A stretch of DNA of 10,409 nucleotides from an uncultured Rhodospirillaceae bacterium (GTDB lineage Bacteria > Pseudomonadota > Alphaproteobacteria > RF32 > CAG-239): assembly GCA_900313155.1 (NCBI GenBank), contig OMQE01000136.1, forward strand, positions 1 through 10,409, in the 5' to 3' direction. Positions within the stretch are counted from its first letter, which is position 1. Each line of letters opens with the position of its first letter. Of this stretch, positions 1-5,500 are shown in pieces. The notes below the pieces were generated by a model. It searched no databases, had not been told where the DNA came from, and saw only the letters and a list, made by a program, of their open reading frames with translations. The position numbers were made by a program, and so were the translations under genes.

Positions 1-1
1 A

Positions 2-457
2 GAAACGACTTTAGCAGAATTTGTGTTGACCGATACGGTGCTTTTTTGGAGCAATAAACCCGAAATAAAAGCCCTGCAAAAAGAACAGTGGCAACCGGTT
101 TTAGATTGGTTGGCACAAAAATTCGGCTGGCATTTTTGCACCACCGAAGATTTTTGCCTGCCTCAAGAAAATGAGCATAACGGAGAACTTTTTGCCGGCT
201 ATTTAAAAACACTGTCTTTAAAAAAAATAACCGCTCTTTATTTGGCGGCAACAAATATGAAATCTCCGCTTTTGGCTGTGGCAATGATTGAAAATAAGCT
301 TTCGGCGCAACAAGCCTTCGGTTTGGCTTTTTTAGAGGAGTTGTATCAGTCGCAAGAATGGGGACAAGATGCGGCGGCTGAAAATCTGCGCCAAAAAATA
401 TTTGCTGACTTGGGGGCCATCGAGGAATATTTGCATGGAAAAATGTGTGCTTGTTAA
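2..457 (+). CDS. ATP12-family F1-ATPase assembly chaperone (5' end outside window)
   Basis: The reading frame is open from base 2, so the gene begins before the window; the GTG at 23 is an internal Val, not the start. The visible ~151 residues correspond to the C-terminal part of the ATP12 family (usually about 230-260 aa). They show the conserved TDTVLFW start of the domain, the pair WQPVLDWLAQKFGW, a helix around KKITALYLAATNMKSPLLA, and the late helix LAFLEELYQSQEWGQD. In mitochondria ATP12 binds the F1 alpha subunit during ATP synthase assembly; alphaproteobacterial homologues are assumed to do the same in the cytoplasm. The last 23 nt overlap the acylphosphatase gene, which suggests co-translation. 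Family assignment rests on remembered motifs and is fairly secure. Confidence 0.82.
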   Translation, partial: ETTLAEFVLTDTVLFWSNKPEIKALQKEQWQPVLDWLAQKFGWHFCTTEDFCLPQENEHNGELFAGYLKTLSLKKITALYLAATNMKSPLLAVAMIENKLSAQQAFGLAFLEELYQSQEWGQDAAAENLRQKIFADLGAIEEYLHGKMCAC

Positions 458-716
458 AGGACGTGTTCAAGGCGTTGGCTTTCGCTATTGGGTGTTGCGT
501 CAAGCGGCTGCCATCGGCGGTCTTGACGGCTATGCACTCAATTTAGAAAATGGTGATGTGGCTGTGCTGATGCGCGGTGATGAAAACAAAGTAAATGCCT
601 TACAAATTTTGCTCCAAAAAGGTCCGCTTTTCGCAAGGGTAGATTCATTAACCGAAGCACCGGAATACAAAGCCTACTTTCCTCCGATTACGAATGGTGT
701 ATTTAAACGAATATAA
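435..716 (+). CDS. acyP: Acylphosphatase
   Basis: This 93-aa protein matches the normal acylphosphatase size (about 90-100 aa), an enzyme that hydrolyses carboxyl-phosphate bonds in small cytosolic acyl phosphates. The signature VKGRVQGVGFRYW lies at residues 7-19, with the phosphate-binding loop and catalytic Arg17. The second signature, GYALNLENGDV at 32-42, holds the catalytic Asn36; Leu35 replaces the usual Lys. The frame is open further upstream (to 369), but ATG 435 is chosen because it puts the signature at the standard distance from the N-terminus and has GAGGA at 422-426 eight bases before it. It overlaps the ATP12-like gene by 23 nt. No good terminator for the + strand is visible; the hairpin just after the stop has its T-tract on the opposite strand. 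Confidence 0.93.
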   Translation: MEKCVLVKGRVQGVGFRYWVLRQAAAIGGLDGYALNLENGDVAVLMRGDENKVNALQILLQKGPLFARVDSLTEAPEYKAYFPPITNGVFKRI

Positions 717-742
717 AAACCGCCGGTTGGTGTGCCCGGCGG
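711..742 (-). terminator. Rho-independent terminator of the hsp20 operon
   Basis: A perfect 7-bp GC stem (CCGCCGG at 720-726 with CCGGCGG at 736-742) encloses a 9-nt loop. Read on the minus strand, it is followed at once by GTTTTTATAT, a proper U-tract. It lies 22 nt beyond the hsp20 stop. On the plus strand no T-run follows the stem, so it should work only for the minus-strand operon. Confidence 0.85.
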
Positions 743-764
743 CGAAGTCATCGGTTCTGCAAAG

Positions 765-1310
765 CTAGTTTGCTTCCATATGTTTTTCAGGCTCATTGCC
801 TTTTGGCGCAAATTTTTCGCCGTGTTGATTAAGGGCAATTTTTTTGAATTTTTGCTTTTCAATTTGCGTTTTGGGAATAAAGACCGTTAAAATGCCGTTT
901 TTAAAATCGGCTTTAACCTTGTCAAAATCCAAATCCCAAGGCAGTGGAACAGTTCGTTTGAATGTGCCGTATGAAATTTCGGAAAAATAGGCGTCTTTAT
1001 CTTCGTGCTCAAAGGTGTTTTTCTTTTCGCCACTGAGCGATAAGTAGCCATCGGACGAAATTTGCACGTCCAAATCTTTTTCTTCTATTCCCGGTAGCTC
1101 TGCCGTTAGTTTCACTGCATCTTTGGTTTCGGCAATTTGCAATTTCGGTTCCCATTCCGTTGCCGAGGTTATGCTTTCTGAAGAGCCGGTCGGCATGTCC
1201 ATATAGTTCCAAAAATAGTTCATCAGCGTACTGAATTCGTTATGCCGATTATGAGTTCCTAAATCTTGGGAAAGCGAACGTCCGCCACCCGCAGAATGGA
1301 TACTTTTCAT
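765..1310 (-). CDS. hsp20: Small heat-shock protein, Hsp20/alpha-crystallin family
   Basis: This 181-aa protein is an ATP-independent holdase chaperone of the small Hsp family, acting in the cytoplasm on unfolding proteins. The alpha-crystallin domain spans roughly residues 52-148. It has the opening WEPKLQIAETKDAV, the AELPGIEEKDLDV strand pair at 70-82, GYLSLSGEK at 88-96, SYGTFKRTVPLP at 113-124, and the hallmark FKNGILTVFIPK at 136-147. The N-terminal arm (1-50) is Gly/Ser/Asn rich and is followed by NYFWNYMDM. The ~33-residue tail is Lys/Glu rich and longer than average, with no clear I-x-I motif. The start has a strong GGAGAACAAAG Shine-Dalgarno. It is 11 nt downstream of a small Ser/Lys-rich ORF on the same strand, and both end at the terminator at 711-742. 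Confidence 0.95.
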   Translation of the reverse strand: MKSIHSAGGGRSLSQDLGTHNRHNEFSTLMNYFWNYMDMPTGSSESITSATEWEPKLQIAETKDAVKLTAELPGIEEKDLDVQISSDGYLSLSGEKKNTFEHEDKDAYFSEISYGTFKRTVPLPWDLDFDKVKADFKNGILTVFIPKTQIEKQKFKKIALNQHGEKFAPKGNEPEKHMEAN

Positions 1311-1321
1311 CTTTGTTCTCC

Positions 1322-1462
1322 CTATTTTTTAGAAGAAGCCGACTTTTTGCTGCTTGAGCTGCTTTCGCCCTTTTCGCGAGAAGAAGCGCTGCTGCAATCA
1401 CAATTTTTTGAACTACCGGATTCACCGGCTGATTTTGCTGACATTTTTTCTGTAGATTTCAT
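1322..1462 (-). CDS. Small Ser/Lys-rich protein, first gene of the hsp20 operon
   Basis: I do not recognise this 46-residue ORF. It starts at ATG 1462 with AAAGGAG just upstream (SD AGGAG about 7 nt from the ATG) and ends in TAG at 1322, 11 nt before hsp20. By my count 19 of 46 residues are Ser and about 10 are Lys. It starts MKSTEKMSAKSAGESG, has a CDC motif at residues 21-23, a run of five Ser at 34-38, and ends SKKSASSKK. There is no hydrophobic segment, so it is probably soluble, disordered and basic. In favour of a real gene: a good ribosome site, suitable spacing to hsp20 and the same strand. Against: low complexity and short length. The opposite strand has a longer open frame across 1266-1478 with no ribosome site I could see. 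Confidence 0.6.
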   Translation of the reverse strand: MKSTEKMSAKSAGESGSSKNCDCSSASSREKGESSSSSKKSASSKK

Positions 1463-1503
1463 ATTTAATCTCCTTTGAAACGGTTAATGTTTATATAAAG
1501 CTC

Positions 1504-1517
1504 ATTGTTGCAACAAT
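1504..1517. promoter_or_regulatory. 14-bp perfect palindrome, candidate operator
   Basis: ATTGTTGCAACAAT is its own reverse complement over all 14 bases. It sits between the divergent hsp20 unit and the zinc-ribbon gene, 42 nt before the start of the Ser/Lys ORF. A TATATA element at 1492-1497, itself inside the 10-bp palindrome TTTATATAAA (1490-1499), lies 6 nt away on the hsp20 side and could be a -10 box. A dimeric regulator bound here would overlap a promoter. It does not match CIRCE. Function is inferred from symmetry and position only. Confidence 0.4.
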
Positions 1518-1592
1518 TCACGCTAAAAAGATATGCTCCCGCGTGCAAAATATAAGCTGAACAATGGTTTATTAAAACTTTGAGATAAACAC

Positions 1593-1621
1593 TTGCATTG
1601 GGCACAAAATTTTCCTAAATT
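1593..1621 (+). promoter_or_regulatory. Candidate promoter for the zinc-ribbon membrane protein gene
   Basis: TTGCAT (1593-1598) and TAAATT (1616-1621) are separated by 17 nt and lie about 20 nt upstream of the ATG at 1641. The -35 matches consensus at 3 of 6 and the -10 at 4 of 6, so this is weak and chosen largely on spacing and position. Confidence 0.35.
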
Positions 1622-1640
1622 ATAAAAAAGAGGGAAACGT

Positions 1641-2027
1641 ATGAAAAAATATTTTTGTTTTTATTGCCAACAAGAAGTTTTACCGTATCGCTTGTTTAAA
1701 TGGCGTTTTTGCCCGCATTGTAAACGGCTGATAACCGATAATGGCGATGGTTTTTATCGAATATGCGATAATTGTGGTGCCAATATGCCAACCGATGCAT
1801 CTCGTTGCCCGAAATGCGGAACAGCAACCGGCTTGCCTGAAAAAACATCTTCTGCCTTGCAAGGAGATGTTAACGTCTGGCTCGGCTGGTTGATGCGTAT
1901 TGGTCTGGTAATTTTAAGCCTTGTCCTTTCAGTAGGAATTTTATATGTTTCGTTTTATTTGATATTTGCTATTTTCGTTATCGGTTTGGCTTTTTATTTA
2001 TTTAATTTATTCTTACCCAAACGCTGA
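1641..2027 (+). CDS. Zinc-ribbon membrane protein, function unknown
   Basis: The product is 128 aa. The N-terminal half carries four CxxC knuckles at C6/C9, C24/C27, C42/C45 and C56/C59, enough for two zinc-ribbon sites. The second pair (ICDNCGANMPTDASRCPKCG) is the classic short zinc-ribbon seen at the start of many bacterial membrane proteins of unknown role. After a linker (61-80), residues about 87-125 are strongly hydrophobic and can form two closely spaced membrane helices, ending PKR. The likely layout is cytoplasmic zinc domains with a C-terminal membrane anchor. The start has AGAGGG 7-8 nt upstream. It is transcribed alone, divergent from the hsp20 unit and convergent with the lipoprotein gene. 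No clear terminator was found in the 57 nt that follow. Confidence 0.75.
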   Translation: MKKYFCFYCQQEVLPYRLFKWRFCPHCKRLITDNGDGFYRICDNCGANMPTDASRCPKCGTATGLPEKTSSALQGDVNVWLGWLMRIGLVILSLVLSVGILYVSFYLIFAIFVIGLAFYLFNLFLPKR

Positions 2028-2084
2028 AACGCATTATTGCAATTTCGCGCTTTAACGATAACATACCTTATCCAAACATTATAC

Positions 2085-2648
2085 CTAAAGTTGTTTCAAC
2101 TGCTCTGCAATTGCTTCAGAAAGCAGATGTACGGCGGCATTTTGCGCTTTAACAACATCTTCCGTTGTTCGTCCGTTCATCGGTACTTCAAACTTTTTCT
2201 GTCCGCGCTTAACCACATTTCCCGAAGCATTGGCTATGTTCCACCATGCGCTCAAAACAACCTTATCGCCAACATAAGCCGCCATCTGGTTAATTTCGAT
2301 ATTGACACTATAATTCAAATTACCGCTGTCAAAATAAGTACGTTTAACAAACGCATTCGGCAAATAGACCATCAAATCATTAGTCACCGTATTTTGCAAC
2401 ACTTCAGGAAAAGCCTCGCCCCAACGGTTAAACTCATCAATTTTGACTTCGCCGCTGTCTTTTTCATAAGCTACAATTTGTGAGCGATCCAATAAATCAG
2501 GCACTTTTACCCGTGCCACTGCCACACTGATTTTACGATTAGATAATGGGGTTAGTCCCTCACTGTTCATCATATAAAATGTTGAATTTGGTGTGCGCCA
2601 ACTGCAGGCACAAATCACTAAAAACAATCCTAAAAACAGTTTTTTCAT
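2085..2648 (-). CDS. ABC transport auxiliary lipoprotein (PqiC-like), MCE transporter component
   Basis: This 187-aa protein has a short signal peptide (MKKLFLGLFLV) and a lipobox ICAC, with Cys15 as the lipidated residue. The body resembles the PqiC/DUF330 family: an early FYMMNSEG, the strand SVAVARVKVPDLLDRSQIV, the stretch EFNRWGEAFPEVLQNTVTNDLMVYLP typical of the family, and a conserved late strand around VLSAWWNI. Members are outer-membrane-anchored lipoproteins that work with MCE proteins to move lipids between the two membranes. It is the last gene of the mla cluster, starting 1 nt after the mlaD stop, with AAGGA inside the end of mlaD as ribosome site. No hairpin terminator is evident downstream. 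Confidence 0.82.
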   Translation of the reverse strand: MKKLFLGLFLVICACSWRTPNSTFYMMNSEGLTPLSNRKISVAVARVKVPDLLDRSQIVAYEKDSGEVKIDEFNRWGEAFPEVLQNTVTNDLMVYLPNAFVKRTYFDSGNLNYSVNIEINQMAAYVGDKVVLSAWWNIANASGNVVKRGQKKFEVPMNGRTTEDVVKAQNAAVHLLSEAIAEQLKQL

Positions 2649-2649
2649 C

Positions 2650-3426
2650 TTACTTTTCCTTTCCCATTAACAGCGCTTCCGGATGACGTTCCAAATAGTC
2701 AGTCAAATTTTTAATAGAACGACTGGTCTTACTGATTTCTTCCATTGCGGTATTAAACCCTTGCATAGATTTAGAGGCTTCGCCGCTCTTTTTATCCAAT
2801 GCCTTGTCTACTTTTTGCGTCACCTGCGCCATATTTTTCAAAATTTGCGGCAGATTTTCTTCTAAATCTTGAATAATATTTCCTAAACGCGATAATGTTT
2901 CTCTCAGTGGCACTTCTTCCAAATCTTGTGACAACATAGCAAAAGAAGAAAGCTCTGTCGGAATTTCCCAATATTTACCGGTGCCATGCAACACAGCTGG
3001 TGTTTTTGCGTCCATCACCAGTTCAATCATCAGTTGACCGGTTAAATAATTTGCCGAAATAAGCCGTGCTCGCAAACCTTTGTCAATCAGGTTATCAAAC
3101 ACTTGCCTTTCGTCTAACTCAGAACTGTCAATTATATCCATATTATCTTCAAGACTAAATAATACTAAAACCGGTGTTTTAAATGTGCCTTCTTTCAAAT
3201 TCGCCAACAAACTGATATCAGCTACTTTGCCAACTTCTACTCCCTTGAAAACCACCGACGAACCAACGCTCAAGCCTCGTATGGATTCTTCAAAATACAT
3301 CACCACTAAATCATCTTCGTTTGTCGTAAATCTCTGGGAGGCATATTTCAAAACAACACCTGCCAAAGCCGCCAACCCAATAATGACAAACAGTCCGACC
3401 ATTTTATACGTTTTCTTTTGTTGCAT
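2650..3426 (-). CDS. mlaD: MlaD-like MCE domain protein, lipid ABC transporter substrate-binding subunit
   Basis: This 258-aa protein has one N-terminal membrane helix (residues 10-29) and then a periplasmic MCE domain from about residue 38. The domain has the family hallmark RGLSVGSSVVFKGVEVGKV at 50-68. The long C-terminal part (about 165-245), from SQDLEEVPLRETLSRLGN onward, is predicted mostly helical/coiled coil. It ends with TDYLERHPEALLMGKE, a tail common in alphaproteobacterial MCE proteins. It should form a hexameric ring that receives phospholipid from or passes it to the MlaE/MlaF complex. At 258 aa it is longer than the E. coli MlaD (about 180 aa) because of the helical tail. The start is 1 nt after the mlaF stop, with GAGGAG about 12 nt upstream inside mlaF. 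Confidence 0.92.
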   Translation of the reverse strand: MQQKKTYKMVGLFVIIGLAALAGVVLKYASQRFTTNEDDLVVMYFEESIRGLSVGSSVVFKGVEVGKVADISLLANLKEGTFKTPVLVLFSLEDNMDIIDSSELDERQVFDNLIDKGLRARLISANYLTGQLMIELVMDAKTPAVLHGTGKYWEIPTELSSFAMLSQDLEEVPLRETLSRLGNIIQDLEENLPQILKNMAQVTQKVDKALDKKSGEASKSMQGFNTAMEEISKTSRSIKNLTDYLERHPEALLMGKEK

Positions 3427-3427
3427 T

Positions 3428-4183
3428 TTATTTTTTTTCTCCTCGTGTTAAAAACTCATATACCGTTTTGTTTGGTGGATTTTTCAAGAGTTCTTTCGGA
3501 TCACCCCGTGCCAAAATAGTTTTACTTGCCGCATCTAAAAAAATGGAATTATTGCCAATGGCAAAAATAGATGCCAATTCATGCGTAACCACCACAATAG
3601 TCGTACCTAAACTGCGATTAAGTTCAATAATCAGCTCATCCAAATTATGCGAGCTAATCGGGTCCAAACCGGCCGAAGGCTCGTCAAAATATACAATATC
3701 CGGATCTAACGCCAAAGCTCGTGCCAAACCGGCACGTTTTTTCATGCCGCCGCTGATTTCGGAAGGATAAAAATCATCAAAACCTTTCAGTCCGACAAGC
3801 GCCAGTTTCAACCCTGCCAACTCTCGCATTGTTGCCGGTGAATAGTCGGAATATTGTTGCATTGGCAACATAATATTCTCGGCCAATGTCATAGAGCTGA
3901 ACAGTGCGCCGCTCTGATACAAAATGCCCGATTTTTCCCTTATTTTTTGCACGTCTCTCGGCTTACCGTTTATCATATCAACATCGTTAATAACAACTTC
4001 GCCTTTAAGCGGCGGCAATAATCCGGTCAAAACCCGTAACATACTGCTTTTGCCACAACCGCTGCCGCCCATAATGATAAAAATGTCACCTTTGTTGACC
4101 TGATAATCGGCATCGTGCAACAACACATAATCGCCGTATCCGACCGATAAGCCTTTAACATTTATCGCCACCGTTTTACTCAT
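3428..4183 (-). CDS. mlaF: MlaF-like ABC transporter ATP-binding protein
   Basis: This 251-aa cytoplasmic ATPase powers the MCE lipid transporter. All nucleotide-binding motifs are intact: Walker A GGSGCGKSS at 39-47, Q-loop around LYQSGALFSSMT at 88-99, signature SGGMKKRAGLARAL at 144-157, Walker B IVYFDEPSAGLDP at 163-175, and the H-loop His201 in VVTHELASI. The QSGALF and SGGMKKR forms are typical of the MlaF subfamily. The frame is open up to 4237, but ATG 4183 is preferred: GGAGG at 4191-4195 stands 7 nt before it, the ATG overlaps the mlaE stop as ATGA, and the protein then begins at the usual place (MSKTVAINVKGL). Confidence 0.95.
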   Translation of the reverse strand: MSKTVAINVKGLSVGYGDYVLLHDADYQVNKGDIFIIMGGSGCGKSSMLRVLTGLLPPLKGEVVINDVDMINGKPRDVQKIREKSGILYQSGALFSSMTLAENIMLPMQQYSDYSPATMRELAGLKLALVGLKGFDDFYPSEISGGMKKRAGLARALALDPDIVYFDEPSAGLDPISSHNLDELIIELNRSLGTTIVVVTHELASIFAIGNNSIFLDAASKTILARGDPKELLKNPPNKTVYEFLTRGEKK

Positions 4184-5310
4184 ATGCCAACCTCCTGACA
4201 TATTACCGTAATAATACCGGTTACCACAATCATCCAAACAATGGCATAAACAACCGAACGCGTGGTTGCCACACCAACACTGTCAGCATCGCGACCGCAA
4301 TTTAGCCCACTGTAACAACCGCACAAAGCAATAATTATACCAAAGCAAAAGCCATGAAAAATACCGACCAAAAAGTTATTTAGTGTAAAGGCATTAAAAG
4401 CATATTTCCAATATTCCTGATACGGAAGCCCCATCAGAAAAACACCGACAAACGCACCGCCAACCATCCCCATAAAATCGGCAAGCATTGTCAAAATCGG
4501 CATTGCTAAAATTAACGCCAAAAGACGCGGCATCACCAAAAAATCTATCTGCGAAAGCCCCATGGTCTGCAAAGCATCAAGTTCTTCGTTGACCTGCATG
4601 GTGCCAATCGTTGCCGCATAAGCCGAACCAGTGCGGCCGGCCATGATTATTCCCACCATAATGGCGCCCATAATCCGGCACATACCAACAGTAACCAAGC
4701 TTGCCACATATATTTGCGCACCGAATGTTTGCAGTTGCACCGCCCCCACAAATGCCAAAATCAACCCCACCAAAAAGCTGATGAGCGAAACAATTGCCAA
4801 CGCCTTTGGACCGCAGTCCTCCAATGCCGCACAAAAATCAGTCCCGCGCATAATTGACCGAAAGCTCAAAAAGCGCCCTAACCCCAATGTTATTGCGCCT
4901 AAAAAATTCAAAAAACCGCTCACAGCACGATATAGTCCTATTGTGACACTGCCGATTATTTCAAGCAAACCGCCGATGCTTGAGCTCTTATGCTCCGGTT
5001 TACGGTCCACTTCAAACGCCATATTTACCAAGTCTTGAAGATTTTGCGGCAGTTTGGATAAATCTACCTCAATACCTTTATTTTTAGCGATTCGCACCAC
5101 CTCATAAACCAGCAGAATCAGAGAAGAATCCCAAGCTTTCAAACCATCGGGCATAAAAACGATTTTAAGGACCTCGGCTTGTGCCGGCTCATTGATTTTT
5201 TGCAAATCCTTTTCAACATTATAAGTCAAAACATCACCGGAAAGAGTGATATATATCACCCCATTTTTAGAAAAAAACTCCACCGGATTATTTGTCTGAC
5301 TTGTGTGCAT
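4180..5310 (-). CDS. mlaE: MlaE-like ABC transporter permease with N-terminal STAS-like domain
   Basis: This 376-aa inner-membrane permease has residues 112-376 homologous to MlaE (E. coli MlaE is about 260 aa). The family signature GRTGSAYAATIGTMQVNEELDALQ is at 225-248, and about five hydrophobic segments include 170-190, 255-275 and 350-372. The first ~100 residues look like a STAS/MlaB domain: VIYITLSGDVLTYNV, then IVFMPDGLKAWDSSLILLVYEVVRIAKNKGIEVDL, with the DSS turn at 61-63. A fused STAS domain would replace the separate MlaB protein of E. coli, and no mlaB is present here. The ATG at 5310 lies inside the end of yacG (23-nt overlap) and has only a weak GGAAA before it. A GTG ten codons later is an alternative start. 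Confidence 0.93.
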   Translation of the reverse strand: MHTSQTNNPVEFFSKNGVIYITLSGDVLTYNVEKDLQKINEPAQAEVLKIVFMPDGLKAWDSSLILLVYEVVRIAKNKGIEVDLSKLPQNLQDLVNMAFEVDRKPEHKSSSIGGLLEIIGSVTIGLYRAVSGFLNFLGAITLGLGRFLSFRSIMRGTDFCAALEDCGPKALAIVSLISFLVGLILAFVGAVQLQTFGAQIYVASLVTVGMCRIMGAIMVGIIMAGRTGSAYAATIGTMQVNEELDALQTMGLSQIDFLVMPRLLALILAMPILTMLADFMGMVGGAFVGVFLMGLPYQEYWKYAFNAFTLNNFLVGIFHGFCFGIIIALCGCYSGLNCGRDADSVGVATTRSVVYAIVWMIVVTGIITVICQEVGI

Positions 5311-5500
5311 TTTCCAAAGCCTCGCCCAGTTCTTCCACTTCTAATTCATCCAAGTCCTCAGATGCCACGGCATAACTACCGTTAAACCAACGCCCTAAAT
5401 CAACATCGGCACAACGCTTGGAACAAAACGGTTCATAGGTTGTGTCGGTATATATTTTTTTGCAAATCGGGCATTTATGTGTCACAATAACTTCGCTCAC
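5288..5500 (-). CDS. yacG: YacG, zinc-binding DNA gyrase inhibitor
   Basis: This 70-aa zinc protein matches the YacG family (E. coli 65 aa), which binds the GyrB subunit and blocks DNA binding by gyrase. The zinc ligands are C10 and C13 (CPICKK) and C26 and C30 (PFCSKRC), followed at once by the diagnostic DVDLGRWFNGSY at 32-43. The acidic C-terminal tail (SEDLDELEVEELGE) is also typical. The frame extends to an ATG at 5536, but I choose GTG 5500. It forms a GTGA overlap with the RNase E/G stop, it has GGAAGGG about 8 nt upstream, and it gives the normal family N-terminus. The 5536 start would bury the gene in the coding end of the neighbouring gene. Confidence 0.92.
   Translation of the reverse strand: MSEVIVTHKCPICKKIYTDTTYEPFCSKRCADVDLGRWFNGSYAVASEDLDELEVEELGEALENAHKSDK

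Noticed and set aside
1266..1478. 70-codon plus-strand open frame opposite the Ser/Lys microprotein
   Set aside because: It starts inside hsp20 on the other strand without a ribosome site. The minus-strand ORF has better start signals and spacing.
1463..1560. ROSE or fourU RNA thermometer in the hsp20 leader
   Set aside because: UUUU runs exist upstream of the ribosome site, but I found no convincing complement to AAAGGAG, so no structure could be supported.
2028..2084. Terminator between the convergent zinc-ribbon and lipoprotein genes
   Set aside because: Only a short ATTGCAAT palindrome and imperfect AAACGC/GCGCTTT arms are present, with no T-run.
2037..2483. 148-codon plus-strand open frame
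   Set aside because: It is antisense to the PqiC-like lipoprotein gene, which has a lipobox and family motifs, and I saw no ribosome site.
3080..3451. 123-codon plus-strand open frame
   Set aside because: It lies antisense to mlaD, which has clear MCE motifs. The antisense product is low-complexity Ser/Thr/Pro with no ribosome site.
4184..4237. Upstream ATG starts for mlaF
   Set aside because: The extra 18 residues are encoded within mlaE and have no family match. ATG 4183 has GGAGG at the right distance.
4631..5038. 135-codon plus-strand open frame
   Set aside because: It is antisense to the conserved MlaE domain, and its composition is that of a mirrored membrane-protein gene.
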